Positions 9,723-18,623 are shown, counted from the stretch's first letter. The stretch is DNA of 64,000 bases from Cellulomonas sp. APG4 (GCF_009996735.1 NZ_JAACYI010000007.1:1-64000), one strand, 5' to 3'. The notes: a model not told the origin generated them from the letters alone. Translations and numbers: made by a program.

Positions 9723-10211
9723 ATGCCCCGTGACGGTCTGAGCGACGGCGACGAGCGGCCGGCAACCGAGGCGTACCGGGCGTTCCGGCCACGGGCCGCG
9801 AGGTTCGTCGGGATCGGGCTGGCCGTCGCCGTGCCCGGGTTCATGGTGGCCCTCGCAGTGCTGCTGCCCCGCGTCGCGCCCGCACGCGACAGCTGGGGCG
9901 ACCGTGCGGGGCTCCTGGCGTTCGGGCTGCTCGTCGCGTGGGTCGTGCTGCGGCATGCGGGGGTGCGCGCGGTGCCCGACGACGAGGGCCTCGTGGTGCG
10001 CAACCTCGTGCGGACGACGCGACTGGGCTGGGCCGAGGTGCACTCGGTGCGCTTCGGGCCCGACAGGCCCTGGGTCCAGCTCGACCTCGCGGACGGGACG
10101 ACGCTCGCCGTGATGGCGGTGCAGCAGGCCGACGGCGCCTACGCGCGCCGTGAGGCCCGCAGGCTCGCGACCCTGGTCGACCGGCACTCGAGGACCGAGC
10201 GCGACGACTGA
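9723..10211 (+). CDS. Membrane protein with bacterial PH-like domain
   Basis: This is a 162-aa protein with two transmembrane helices (about residues 29-50 and 60-77) followed by a cytosolic PH-like domain. The domain (about 80-150) reads as short beta strands, for example GVRAVPDDEGLVVRNL and WAEVHSVRF, resembling the low-molecular-weight antigen 6 family of actinobacteria. Its function is unknown. It stands between hisG and the convergent DUF3866 gene. Its stop codon lies inside a 12-bp palindrome shared with that gene's stop. Confidence 0.7.
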   Translation: MPRDGLSDGDERPATEAYRAFRPRAARFVGIGLAVAVPGFMVALAVLLPRVAPARDSWGDRAGLLAFGLLVAWVVLRHAGVRAVPDDEGLVVRNLVRTTRLGWAEVHSVRFGPDRPWVQLDLADGTTLAVMAVQQADGAYARREARRLATLVDRHSRTERDD

Positions 10212-10219
10212 CCGGTCAG
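10208..10219. terminator. Palindrome spanning two convergent stop codons
   Basis: CTGACCGGTCAG is a perfect palindrome that contains the TGA of the PH-domain gene and the TGA of the DUF3866 gene on the other strand. It has no loop as written and no U-tract, so its action as a terminator is uncertain. Confidence 0.3.
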
Positions 10220-11349
10220 CCCGTGAGCGCCAACGCGTGGACGCCCGCGGCCGCGGCGGCGAGGAAGGGCTCGGGGTCCGCCTCGAGGCCGCGTCCCATC
10301 GTCGACAGCCCGACGGGGCACTGGGCGAGCGCGGCGCGCAGGGGCTCGCCCGCGGGCACCTCGACGGCGCGGTGCCGGCCCCGGGGCGCACAGAGGCTCG
10401 CGGCCTGCTCGCGCACGCGCGCGAGCAGCGCGGCACGGTCCTCGACGCCCTCCAGCGGCGACGTCGCGTCCTCGACGGGGACGACGACGTCGGCGGCGGC
10501 GAGCGCGACGCGCCCGTAGGCCGTGAGGGAGTGGTGGGAGACCCCGAGGTGGCGCTCGCGCGGGTCCGCACCCGAGACGCGCAGGCTCGCGACCGCGCGT
10601 CCGCCGAGCGTCTCGGCGGCGTTGACGACCTCGCCCGCGGCGACACCTGAGAACCCCCACCTCGTTCCGGTGCCGAGGTTCCCGGGCCCCTGGGTCACCA
10701 CGACGAGGTCGGCGTCCAGGACGTGCCGGGCCGCGAGCAGGCCGGTGTGCACCGTGACCGCCTCGAGGTCACCACCGAAGGCCTGGCCCACGGTCACGCA
10801 CGCGGCGAGCCAGCCCGCGTCGCGCAGCCCCGCGACGCTCCGGGAGAACCACGCGGGCAGGGCGCCGCCGTCGGTCATGACGTAGACCACGCGCGGCATG
10901 CCGGTCCCAGCACGGGCCGCGGCGTGCCGTGCTCCGGCGATCACGGCGGGCAGCGCGGAGTGCAGGTCCGCGACCACCACGGGCAGCCCCGCGAGGTCGT
11001 CGGCGGTGCGGAGCGCCTCGTGGTGGGGCGACTCCTGCTCGTCGACGCCCAGCACCATGGTCTGCAACGGCGTGTAGCGGGCCTTCACGAGGTGGCCCGG
11101 GCCTGCGGGACGGTCGGGGGGCAGGGCGTCGGGCAGCGCGACCACCATCGCGTAGCCGCCCGTGCCGAGGCCTCGTGCCTGTGCCGTCACGTTGAGCAGG
11201 ACGCGGTCGCCGACGGCGGGCTCGCCCACCAGGGGCGGGTGCGCGAGAGCGCGCAGCTCGTCGCCGTCCTCGGCCCGGACCACGAGCTCGACCGCGCCCG
11301 GCCACTCGCGTCCGCGCGACACCACGGTCCCTGCACGCCAGCTGATCAC
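10216..11349 (-). CDS. DUF3866 family protein
   Basis: This 377-aa protein of unknown function matches the actinobacterial DUF3866 family in sequence style and neighbourhood. The N-terminal 75 residues look like a small beta barrel (GTVVSRGREWPGAVELVV). The rest is Rossmann-like with glycine-rich loops such as VVVTQGPGNLGTGTRWGF and a run of alpha/beta units. No catalytic motif that I can name is visible, and no membrane segments or signal peptide. The GTG at 11349 is supported by the hexamer TAGCGT 6 nt upstream. It diverges from pafB across only 34 bp. Confidence 0.75.
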   Translation of the reverse strand: MISWRAGTVVSRGREWPGAVELVVRAEDGDELRALAHPPLVGEPAVGDRVLLNVTAQARGLGTGGYAMVVALPDALPPDRPAGPGHLVKARYTPLQTMVLGVDEQESPHHEALRTADDLAGLPVVVADLHSALPAVIAGARHAAARAGTGMPRVVYVMTDGGALPAWFSRSVAGLRDAGWLAACVTVGQAFGGDLEAVTVHTGLLAARHVLDADLVVVTQGPGNLGTGTRWGFSGVAAGEVVNAAETLGGRAVASLRVSGADPRERHLGVSHHSLTAYGRVALAAADVVVPVEDATSPLEGVEDRAALLARVREQAASLCAPRGRHRAVEVPAGEPLRAALAQCPVGLSTMGRGLEADPEPFLAAAAAGVHALALTG

Positions 11350-11383
11350 GTCGTCACGCTACCGGCCGCTAGCGTGGGGCGTG
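11350..11383. promoter_or_regulatory. Divergent face-to-face promoter of DUF3866 and pafB
   Basis: The two -10 elements are TAGCGT on the minus strand (11356-11361) and TAGCGT on the plus strand (11370-11375). They form an inverted repeat with an 8-bp centre, CCGGCCGC. Each lies 5-8 nt from its start codon, so both transcripts would be leaderless or nearly so. The two polymerases could not bind together. Confidence 0.5.
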
Positions 11384-12400
11384 ATGAGCGAGAACCTGCC
11401 CCCGGCCGAGCGCCTGCTCAACCTCGTCATCGCCCTGGTCAACACGACCGGGCGGATGACCAAGGAGCAGATCCGCGCGCAGGTCGCGGGCTACGACGAC
11501 GCCGCGTCTGTCGACGCGTTCGAGCGGATGTTCGAGCGCGACAAGGAGACCCTGCGTGACCTGGGCGTGCCCGTGGTGACCGTGACCGACGTCGCCCACG
11601 GCGACGACCAGGGCTACCGCGTCGACACCGACGCGTACGCGCTGCCACCCATGGAGCTCACCTCCGCCCAGCTCGGGGTCCTGGCCCTCGCGGCCGAGTT
11701 CTGGCAAGGCCAGGTGCTGCGCAGCGACGCGGCACGTGCCCTGACCAAGCTCCGGGTGGTCGGTGCCACCCCGTCGGCCACCGACGCCGTGGCGGGCCTC
11801 GCCCCGCGCCTGCACCCCGCCGGCCCCGCGCTCGGCCCCCTGCTCGACGCCGCCCACGAGCGGCGGGTCGTCACGTTCACCTACCGCACCGCGAGCACGG
11901 GTGAGGTCCGGCGCCGCACCGTGGAGCCGTGGCGCGTGATCGGCAGCCGCGGGGGCTGGTACCTCGTGGGCCACGACCGTGACCGCGCGGCTCCCCGCGT
12001 CTTCCGCCTGAGCCGCATCGAGGGGGCGGTGCGGCCCACCGGGGAGCCGGGGGCGTTCACCGTGCCCGACGACGTCGACCCGCGCGCGATGGTCACCAGC
12101 GCGCAGCGTGACGAGGGCCGCACCGCCTGGCTCGCGATCGCGCCCGACCGTGCGGGTGCGTTGCGCTCGCGCGGTCTCGTCGACCCCGGCCCGCCGCCCG
12201 GCGACCTGCCCGCGCCTCCTGCGGGCACGGACGTCGTCGCGGTGCCCTACACGCGCACGGCCGAGCTCGCCGACGAGGTGACGGGCTACACGGACGCCGT
12301 CGTCGTGCTCGGGCCCGCAACCCTGCGCGACGCCGTCGTGCGACGCCTCGAGGCCGCGGTCGCGATGGCCGCCCGGGTCGAGGAGGTGGCTCGTGGCTGA
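11384..12400 (+). CDS. pafB: WYL-domain transcription regulator PafB
   Basis: It is the first subunit of the PafBC activator, which in mycobacteria drives the LexA-independent DNA-damage response. The N-terminal 75 residues form a winged helix (ERLLNLVIALVNTTGRMTKEQI). The WYL domain (about 145-230) has RRRTVEPWRVIGSRGGWYLVG (two quoted blocks run together at residues 170-190). The C-terminal WCX part follows. The ATG at 11384 is preceded by an in-frame GTG at 11381, and either could be used. It overlaps pafC by 8 bases. The pafBC-tatAC-helY order is conserved in actinobacteria; no proteasome genes are visible here. Confidence 0.92.
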   Translation: MSENLPPAERLLNLVIALVNTTGRMTKEQIRAQVAGYDDAASVDAFERMFERDKETLRDLGVPVVTVTDVAHGDDQGYRVDTDAYALPPMELTSAQLGVLALAAEFWQGQVLRSDAARALTKLRVVGATPSATDAVAGLAPRLHPAGPALGPLLDAAHERRVVTFTYRTASTGEVRRRTVEPWRVIGSRGGWYLVGHDRDRAAPRVFRLSRIEGAVRPTGEPGAFTVPDDVDPRAMVTSAQRDEGRTAWLAIAPDRAGALRSRGLVDPGPPPGDLPAPPAGTDVVAVPYTRTAELADEVTGYTDAVVVLGPATLRDAVVRRLEAAVAMAARVEEVARG

Positions 12401-13367
12401 GCGCACGCCCGAACGGCTGACCCGGCTGCTCGGCATGGTCGCCTACCTCGACCGGCACCCCGGCGTCCCGGTCGAGGAGCTCGCGTCGCACTTCGAGGTG
12501 AGCGTCGAGCAGGTGCTCAAGGACGTCGACACGCTGTGGATGTCCGGCACGCCCGGCTACTGGCCGGACGACCTGATCGACTTCGACGCGGGGTCGCTCG
12601 AGTCCGGCGTGGTGCGGCTCACGCAGGCGCGCGGCATGGTGCACGCGCTGCGGCTCGGCACGCGCGAGGCCGTCGCACTCGTCGCGGCCCTGCGGGCGCT
12701 GCGCGAGGCGGCGGGAGAGGCGCTCGACCCCGCCCAGCGGGAGGTGCTCGCATCCACCCTCGACATCCTCACGGCCGCGACGGGTGACGCGGCCGCGACC
12801 ATGGACGTGCGCCTCTCGGTCACGGCAGCACCCGAGGTGCTCGCAGCCGCTCGCACGGCGATCGCCGAGGGCCGCCGCCTGCACCTGCGCTACGTCGACG
12901 CGGCCGACCGTGTGACCGAGCGCGACGTCGACCCGTGGCGCCTGCTCACGGGCGACGAGCACTCCTACCTCCAGGGCTGGTGCCACGCCGCGCGTGGCGA
13001 GCGCCAGTTCCGCCTCGACCGCATCCTCGCCGCGGACGTGCTCGAGGAGCTCGTGACGACCTCGGGCGACGCGCGCGAGCCGACGTTCGTGCCGAACGAC
13101 GAGCACGCCGTCGTCGAGATCGAGCTCGACGGGCGCGCGCGCTGGGTCTCCGAGCAGCTCCCGGTCGACGCGACCGAGGACCTGCCCGACGGCGGGCTGC
13201 GGGTGCGCCTGCGCGTGTCCTCCGAGGCGTGGCTGCGACACCTGGTGCTGCGGCTCGCGTACGACGTGCGTCGCGTGACGCCGGTGGCGAGCGCGCGTGC
13301 GGTCGGCGGCGCCGCGGAGCGGGCCCTCGCGGCCTACCGGACGCCGCCGGACGGCGCGCTCGACTAG
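12393..13367 (+). CDS. pafC: WYL-domain transcription regulator PafC
   Basis: It is the partner of PafB, 324 aa, with the same layout: winged helix (residues 1-65, RLTRLLGMVAYLDRHPGVPVEE), a WYL domain around residues 145-225 with LRYVDAADRVTERDVDPWRL, and a C-terminal WCX domain. In this copy the aromatic core is YLQGWCHAARGERQFRLDR instead of a strict WYL tripeptide. The WYL domain is thought to sense single-stranded DNA. Its TAG stop at 13365 also forms the start of the -10 hexamer of the next gene. Confidence 0.92.
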   Translation: MAERTPERLTRLLGMVAYLDRHPGVPVEELASHFEVSVEQVLKDVDTLWMSGTPGYWPDDLIDFDAGSLESGVVRLTQARGMVHALRLGTREAVALVAALRALREAAGEALDPAQREVLASTLDILTAATGDAAATMDVRLSVTAAPEVLAAARTAIAEGRRLHLRYVDAADRVTERDVDPWRLLTGDEHSYLQGWCHAARGERQFRLDRILAADVLEELVTTSGDAREPTFVPNDEHAVVEIELDGRARWVSEQLPVDATEDLPDGGLRVRLRVSSEAWLRHLVLRLAYDVRRVTPVASARAVGGAAERALAAYRTPPDGALD

Positions 13368-13370
13368 CCT
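13365..13370 (+). promoter_or_regulatory. -10 element overlapping the pafC stop codon
   Basis: TAGCCT begins with the pafC stop TAG and lies 6 nt before the GTG of the next small gene, giving a leaderless layout. Confidence 0.45.
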
Positions 13371-13376
13371 GACCGC

Positions 13377-13700
13377 GTGCTCTGGTTCACGGTCTGGACG
13401 GTCCTCGTGGTGGGGACGCTCGTCGGTGCGTTCTTCCTGCTGCGCGACCTGTACCGGAAGGCGCGTGCGCTGCTCGTCGAGCTCGAGCGCGCGGCCGACG
13501 TGCTGGGCCAGGTGGCCGAGCGCGCCGAGGAGCTCGCCGCGACGCTCCCCCTGACCAGCCCGGCTCCCGTCGAGCTGGCCGACCCTGGACCCGCGCGTGC
13601 GCGTCGCGCGCTGGCGCGCCTCGCGACCGCGCGTCGACGCGCGGCGCGCGCCGAGCGGCACGAGCGCACGTACGCGCGCTGGCGCGCGTTCTCCCGCTGA
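13377..13700 (+). CDS. Small membrane-anchored hypothetical protein
   Basis: The product is 107 aa. One transmembrane helix lies at residues 2-22 (LWFTVWTVLVVGTLVGAFF), then an amphipathic, probably coiled-coil helix (about 27-60, with RKARALLVELERAADVLGQ), and a very basic Arg/Ala tail (72-107). It has no recognised domain. Small single-helix proteins between pafC and tatA occur in related actinobacteria. A role near the Tat translocase or the membrane is only a guess. Leaderless expression is suggested by TAGCCT 6 nt upstream. Confidence 0.7.
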   Translation: MLWFTVWTVLVVGTLVGAFFLLRDLYRKARALLVELERAADVLGQVAERAEELAATLPLTSPAPVELADPGPARARRALARLATARRRAARAERHERTYARWRAFSR

Positions 13701-13713
13701 GCCCCCGCGGGGC

Positions 13714-13742
13714 TACGATCAGGCGACCGCGAGCACAGGAGG
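13714..13742 (+). promoter_or_regulatory. tatA promoter -10 and ribosome-binding site
   Basis: A -10-like TACGAT (13714-13719) would start a leader of about 20 nt carrying AGGAGG at 13737-13742, 4 nt before the tatA ATG. Unlike its neighbours this gene has a strong Shine-Dalgarno. Confidence 0.45.
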
Positions 13743-13746
13743 AACC

Positions 13747-14022
13747 ATGCGACTGCAGTTCTGGCACATCGTCGTGGTGCTCGTCGTGATCGTGCTGCTC
13801 TTCGGCGCCAACCGTCTGCCGGACCTCGCGCGCAGCGTCGGGCAGTCGCTCAAGATCTTCAAGAACGAGGTCAAGGAGCTCCGCGAGGACGACACCTCGG
13901 CTCCTCGTCGTGACGCCACGCCCCACGACGCCACGGCGCCCCGTGACACCGCGACCCCGCCCCAGTCCGGGGCAGGGGGCCCCGACGCACGTCGGGACAC
14001 CGACGGCGGCCCCCGGGCCTGA
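13747..14022 (+). CDS. tatA: Sec-independent translocase protein TatA
   Basis: It forms the pore-like oligomer of the twin-arginine translocase, which exports folded proteins. The 91-aa protein has the short transmembrane helix (HIVVVLVVIVLLFGANRLP), the family FGxxxLPxLARSVGQSLKIFK amphipathic helix at about residues 21-42, and a disordered acidic/Pro/Asp tail. The start is set by AGGAGG just upstream. tatC follows after 6 bases. TatB is not present, as in many actinobacteria where it is elsewhere. Confidence 0.95.
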   Translation: MRLQFWHIVVVLVVIVLLFGANRLPDLARSVGQSLKIFKNEVKELREDDTSAPRRDATPHDATAPRDTATPPQSGAGGPDARRDTDGGPRA

Positions 14023-14028
14023 CCCGAC

Positions 14029-14811
14029 GTGGCGCGCACCCCGCGTCGGCGGTCGCCCGACGGGCGCATGCCTCTGCGTGAGCACCTGCGCGAGCTGCGT
14101 CACCGCGTGGTCCTCGCGGCGGCCGGCATCGCCGTCGCGGCCGTGCTCGGGTGGTTCCTCTACCCACCGGTCATCGACGCGCTCCAGCAGCCGCTGCCGC
14201 GCGCGACCGACGGGCGTCTGGTCGCCCTCAACTTCACGGGCGTCGCGACCTCGTTCGACATGCGCGTCAAGGTCTCGGTCTTCCTGGGTGTGCTCGTGGC
14301 GAGCCCGTGGTGGTTGCTCCAGCTGTGGCTCTTCATCACGCCGGGCCTGACGCGGCGCGAGCGGCGCACCGCGCTCGCGTTCGTCGCCGCCGCGGTGCCG
14401 CTGTTCCTCGCCGGTGCCTACCTCGCGTGGCGGGTGCTGCCGACGGCGGTCGCGCTGCTCACGGAGTTCACGCCCGCGGACGCGGCCAACCTCATCGACG
14501 CGCAGCTCTACCTGAGCTTCGTGATGCGCGTGGTGCTCGCGTTCGGCGTCGCGTTCCTGCTCCCCGTCGTCATGGTGGCCCTGACCGCCGTGGGCCTGGT
14601 GCGAGGTGCGACCTGGCTGCGCGGCTGGCGCTGGGCGGTGCTGCTCGTGTTCGTCTTCGCCGCGTTCGCGACCCCGACCCCCGACGCGATCACGATGATC
14701 CTGCTCGCGCTGCCCATGTGCGGCCTGTACTTCGGTGCCGTGGGGCTGTGCCACGTGCTCGACAGGCGTCGCGACCGAGCGCGGCGCGACCAGCTCGCCG
14801 AGGCCGCGTGA
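14029..14811 (+). CDS. tatC: Sec-independent translocase protein TatC
   Basis: It is the signal-peptide receptor of the Tat translocase. The 260-aa protein has six hydrophobic segments. Family motifs are the N-terminal MPLREHLRELRHRV (about residues 15-28), the first periplasmic loop with PLPRATDGRLVALNFT, and SPWWLLQLWLFITPGL. The start is a GTG 6 bases after tatA. Its stop overlaps the lipid kinase start (GTGA), so the three genes may be co-transcribed. Confidence 0.95.
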   Translation: MARTPRRRSPDGRMPLREHLRELRHRVVLAAAGIAVAAVLGWFLYPPVIDALQQPLPRATDGRLVALNFTGVATSFDMRVKVSVFLGVLVASPWWLLQLWLFITPGLTRRERRTALAFVAAAVPLFLAGAYLAWRVLPTAVALLTEFTPADAANLIDAQLYLSFVMRVVLAFGVAFLLPVVMVALTAVGLVRGATWLRGWRWAVLLVFVFAAFATPTPDAITMILLALPMCGLYFGAVGLCHVLDRRRDRARRDQLAEAA

Positions 14812-15728
14812 GCGGCGCCCGCCTGGGCGTCCTGGTGAACCCGACGGCGGGCAGCGGACGCGGCGGTGCCCGGGGCCCGCACGTCCTGGCGGCGCTCGCG
14901 GCTCGTGGGCACGACGTCGTCGACCTCACCGGGGCCGACCTCCACACCGCGGCCCGGCACGCGCGCCAGGCCGTGGTGGACGGCCTCGACGCGCTGGTCG
15001 TGGTGGGCGGTGACGGCATGGTCCACCTGGGCGTGAACGTGGTCGCCGAGACGGACCTGCCTCTGGGGGTGGTCGCAGCGGGCAGCGGCAACGACGTCGC
15101 ACGGGCCCTCGGCCTGCCCCTGCACGACGTCGATGCGGCGGTCGGCGCCCTCGAGGCGGGGCTCGAGACCGGTGGCCGCGCGATCGACGCCGCAGTCGCG
15201 GGTCCACCCGACTTCCACGCCCAGGAGTGGTTCGTGGGCGTGCTGTCGGCCGGCTTCGACGCCGCGGTCAACGCGCGGGCCAACCAGCTCCGGCGTCCCC
15301 GTGGCTCGGGGCGGTACGTCCGCGCGCTCGTCGACCGCCTCCGCACGTTCCGTCCGTACGGCTACCGCATCACGCTCGACGGCGGGGTGTGGGAGTCGAC
15401 GGGGACGCTCGTGGCGGTCGCGAACGCGCCGTCCTTCGGAGGAGGCATGCGCATCGCGCCCGCGGCGCGGCTCGACGACGGCGTGCTCGACGTGGTGGTC
15501 GCTGGTCCGCTCACGCGCGCCGGGCTCGTGGCGATCTTCCCGCGCGTCTACTCGGGTGACCACGTGCGCCACCCCGCGTGCCAGGTGCTGCGCAGCACGC
15601 GCGTGCTGCTCGAGGCGAGCCCGCTCGGACCGTTACCGCCCGAGACGTTCAGCGACGGCGAGCCCCTCGGAGCCCTGCCGCTGCAGGTCGAGGTGCGTCC
15701 GGGCGCCGTCCGCGTCCTGACCGCCTGA
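14808..15728 (+). CDS. Diacylglycerol kinase-family lipid kinase
   Basis: A soluble lipid kinase of the DagK/YegS family, 306 aa. The N-terminal catalytic domain shows LVNPTAGSGRGG, the nucleotide motif VVVGGDGMVHLGVN and the second glycine loop LGVVAAGSGNDVARALGLP. The C-terminal beta domain has ANAPSFGGGMRIAPAARLDDG, with the residues that line the active site. It would phosphorylate diacylglycerol or a related lipid for reuse in phospholipid synthesis. The GTG start overlaps the tatC stop by four bases. Which lipid it uses cannot be read from sequence. Confidence 0.88.
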   Translation: MSGARLGVLVNPTAGSGRGGARGPHVLAALAARGHDVVDLTGADLHTAARHARQAVVDGLDALVVVGGDGMVHLGVNVVAETDLPLGVVAAGSGNDVARALGLPLHDVDAAVGALEAGLETGGRAIDAAVAGPPDFHAQEWFVGVLSAGFDAAVNARANQLRRPRGSGRYVRALVDRLRTFRPYGYRITLDGGVWESTGTLVAVANAPSFGGGMRIAPAARLDDGVLDVVVAGPLTRAGLVAIFPRVYSGDHVRHPACQVLRSTRVLLEASPLGPLPPETFSDGEPLGALPLQVEVRPGAVRVLTA

Positions 15729-15743
15729 GCCGTCGCGGCGACC

Positions 15744-15749
15744 TAGGCT
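15744..15749 (+). promoter_or_regulatory. -10 element of a leaderless helY promoter
   Basis: TAGGCT lies 6 nt before the helY ATG; no Shine-Dalgarno is visible. Confidence 0.5.
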
Positions 15750-15755
15750 GGGCAC

Positions 15756-18623
15756 ATGTCCTCCCCGGCCGAGCGCTACGCCGCGTCCCGGCGACGGGCG
15801 GCGCAGCAGCGCACGCGCCTCGCGGGCTTCGTCGCGACCCTCGACTTCGAGCTCGACGACTTCCAGGTCGAGGCGTGCACGGCGCTCGAGGGCGGTCGAG
15901 GGGTCCTGGTCGCCGCGCCCACGGGCGCCGGGAAGACGGTGGTCGGCGAGTTCGCGGTGCACCTCGCCGTGGCCGCGGGCCGCAAGGCGTTCTACACGAC
16001 GCCGATCAAGGCGCTCAGCAACCAGAAGTACGGCGACCTCGTGCGTCGCTACGGTCCCGAGCAGGTGGGGTTGCTCACGGGCGACACGACGGTCAACGGC
16101 GAGGCACCCGTGGTCGTGATGACCACCGAGGTGCTGCGCAACATGCTCTACGCGGGCTCGCCCACGATCGAGGGCCTCGGCTACGTCGTGATGGACGAGG
16201 TGCACTACCTCGCGGACCGGTTCCGCGGTCCGGTGTGGGAGGAGGTCATCCTCCACCTGCCCGACGACGTCCAGCTGGTCTCGCTCTCCGCGACGGTCTC
16301 GAACGCCGAGGAGTTCGGCGACTGGCTCACCATGGTGCGCGGCGACACCGCCGTCGTCGTGAGCGAGGTGCGTCCGGTGCCGCTGTGGCAGCACGTCATG
16401 GCGCGCGACGACCTGTACGACCTCTACGCGGGCCACGTGGACCCCACCGCGCCCGGCACCGACCCGCCGATCAACCCCGAGCTCGCCCAGGCCCTGCGGC
16501 GCGAGGAGCGCCGGGACGGCCCGCGCGGCCGTGGTGGGCCGCCGGGCGACCGGCGCGGACGCGGCGGTCGTCGTGACGCGCGTGCGTCCGTGCCCTCGCG
16601 GCGCCCGGCGCCACGGTTCGCCGTCGTGGACGCCCTGGACCGGGACGCGCTGCTGCCCGCGATCTTCTTCATCTTCTGGCGTGCCGGGTGCGACGCCGCG
16701 GTCGCCCAGTGCCTGCGTGCGGGTCTGCGGCTCACCACGGCCGAGCAGGAGGCCGAGATCAGGGACGTCGTCGAGCAGCGGTGCGCGACGATCCCGCCCC
16801 AGGACCTCGCGGTGCTCGGCTACTGGGAGTGGGCGCAAGGGCTCGAGCGCGGCATCGCCGCGCACCACGCGGGCCTGCTGCCGCTGTTCAAGGAGACGGT
16901 CGAGGAGCTCTTCTCGCGCGGGCTGGTCAAGGTGGTCTTCGCGACCGAGACGCTCGCCCTCGGCATCAACATGCCCGCCCGGTCCGTGGTGCTCGAGAAG
17001 CTCGTCAAGTGGGACGGCTCGGCCCACGTGGACATCACGCCGGGGGAGTACACCCAGCTCACCGGCCGGGCGGGACGCCGCGGGATCGACGTCGAGGGCC
17101 ACGCGGTGGTCGTGGACCACGGCGCGCTCGACCCGGTGGCCCTCGCAGGTCTCGCCTCACGTCGGCTGTACCCGCTTCGCTCGAGCTTCCGGCCCACGTA
17201 CAACATGGCGGTGAACCTCGTGGCCCAGGTGGGCCGCGACCGCGCCCGTGAGGTGCTCGAGACGAGCTTCGCGCAGTTCCAGGCGGACCGCGCCGTCGTC
17301 GGCCTCGCTCGTCAGGCCCAGACCCACGCCGAGGCCCTGGACGGCTACGCCGAGGCCATGCGGTGCCACCTCGGCGACTTCGAGGAGTACTCGGCCCTGC
17401 GCCGCAGGCTGTCGGACCGTGAACGCACGCTCTCGCGCGAGTCGGCGCGGGCACGGCGGGCCGAGGCCCTCGCGAGCCTCCAGCGTCTGCGCGTGGGTGA
17501 CGTGGTCGAGATCCCGACCGGCCGGCGCGCCGGGTACGCGGTGGTGCTGGACCCGGGCCGGGACGCGGGCCTGGACGGGCCCCGGCCGACGGTCCTGACG
17601 CTCGAGCGTCAGGTCCGCGTGCTCTCCGCCGGGGACCTGCACCAGGGACTGCGGACCGTGACGACCGTGGCCGTGCCGCAGCGCTTCTCGCCGCGTGACG
17701 CACGCGCGAAGCGTGACCTCGCCTCGCGGGCACGGAGTGCGCTGGCTGAGCCGCCCCGCGGCGACCGTGCGCAGCAGCGGTCCGTGCGCGCTCCGGCGAC
17801 CGCGGCCGACGACGCGACGATCGCGCAGCTGCGCCGCGCGCTGCGCGCACACCCGTGCCACGGCTGCGCCGAGCGCGAGGACCACGCGCGGTGGGCGGAG
17901 CGCTACCACCGCCTCAAGCGCGAGCACGACGCGCTGGTGCGCCGCATCGAGGGCAGGACGAGCTCGATCGCGCGTGTGTTCGACAAGATCTGCGACGTGC
18001 TGACGGTCACCGGCTACCTCACGCAGCGAGCCTCGGAGCCTGCCGACCACGGGCCCGTGGAGCCGAAGGGCGATGAGGTCGGCGTCCCCGGTCACGGCGA
18101 GGGCACCGTGGTCACTCCCGCCGGGCGGTGGCTGCGGCGGCTCTACGCCGAGAGCGACCTGCTCGTGGCCGAGTGCCTGCGCACCGGGGCGTGGGACGGG
18201 CTCGACGCGCCGGCGCTGGCCGCGGTGGTGTCGACCGTGGTGTACGAGGCCCGCCGCGAGGAGCGCGACGACGCGACGCCCGTGCCCGGCGGCCCGCACG
18301 GCCGTCTCGCACGTGCCCTGGATGCGACCACACGGCTGTGGTCGCACCTCGACGACCTCGAGAGCGTGCGGGGGCTCGAGCCGACGCGGGCGCCCGACAC
18401 CGGCCTCGTCGAACCCGTCCACAGGTGGGCCACCGGTCGGAACCTGAGCTCGGTGCTCCAGGGCACCGAGCTCGCCGCGGGCGACTTCGTGCGCTGGTGC
18501 AAGCAGGTGATCGACCTGCTCGACCAGATCGGTGACGCGGCCCCGGCCGCGGCGACCCGCGCCACGGCTCGACGCGCGGTCGAGCAGCTCCGCCGCGGCG
18601 TGGTCGCCTACAGCTCGGTCTAG
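15756..18623 (+). CDS. helY: Ski2/Mtr4-type RNA helicase HelY
   Basis: A superfamily 2 helicase of the actinobacterial HelY family, 955 aa, likely acting in RNA turnover. RecA-like domain 1 has Walker A APTGAGKTVV (about residues 54-63), DEVH (about 149-152) and SAT in VSLSATVSNAEE. Between the two RecA domains is a basic Gly/Arg-rich insertion (about 245-285). Domain 2 has HHAGLLPLFKE, FATETLALGINMPA and the arginine finger region GRAGRRGID. The C-terminus is the DSHCT helical domain. Its place after tatAC and pafBC is conserved in actinobacteria. Confidence 0.93.
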   Translation: MSSPAERYAASRRRAAQQRTRLAGFVATLDFELDDFQVEACTALEGGRGVLVAAPTGAGKTVVGEFAVHLAVAAGRKAFYTTPIKALSNQKYGDLVRRYGPEQVGLLTGDTTVNGEAPVVVMTTEVLRNMLYAGSPTIEGLGYVVMDEVHYLADRFRGPVWEEVILHLPDDVQLVSLSATVSNAEEFGDWLTMVRGDTAVVVSEVRPVPLWQHVMARDDLYDLYAGHVDPTAPGTDPPINPELAQALRREERRDGPRGRGGPPGDRRGRGGRRDARASVPSRRPAPRFAVVDALDRDALLPAIFFIFWRAGCDAAVAQCLRAGLRLTTAEQEAEIRDVVEQRCATIPPQDLAVLGYWEWAQGLERGIAAHHAGLLPLFKETVEELFSRGLVKVVFATETLALGINMPARSVVLEKLVKWDGSAHVDITPGEYTQLTGRAGRRGIDVEGHAVVVDHGALDPVALAGLASRRLYPLRSSFRPTYNMAVNLVAQVGRDRAREVLETSFAQFQADRAVVGLARQAQTHAEALDGYAEAMRCHLGDFEEYSALRRRLSDRERTLSRESARARRAEALASLQRLRVGDVVEIPTGRRAGYAVVLDPGRDAGLDGPRPTVLTLERQVRVLSAGDLHQGLRTVTTVAVPQRFSPRDARAKRDLASRARSALAEPPRGDRAQQRSVRAPATAADDATIAQLRRALRAHPCHGCAEREDHARWAERYHRLKREHDALVRRIEGRTSSIARVFDKICDVLTVTGYLTQRASEPADHGPVEPKGDEVGVPGHGEGTVVTPAGRWLRRLYAESDLLVAECLRTGAWDGLDAPALAAVVSTVVYEARREERDDATPVPGGPHGRLARALDATTRLWSHLDDLESVRGLEPTRAPDTGLVEPVHRWATGRNLSSVLQGTELAAGDFVRWCKQVIDLLDQIGDAAPAAATRATARRAVEQLRRGVVAYSSV

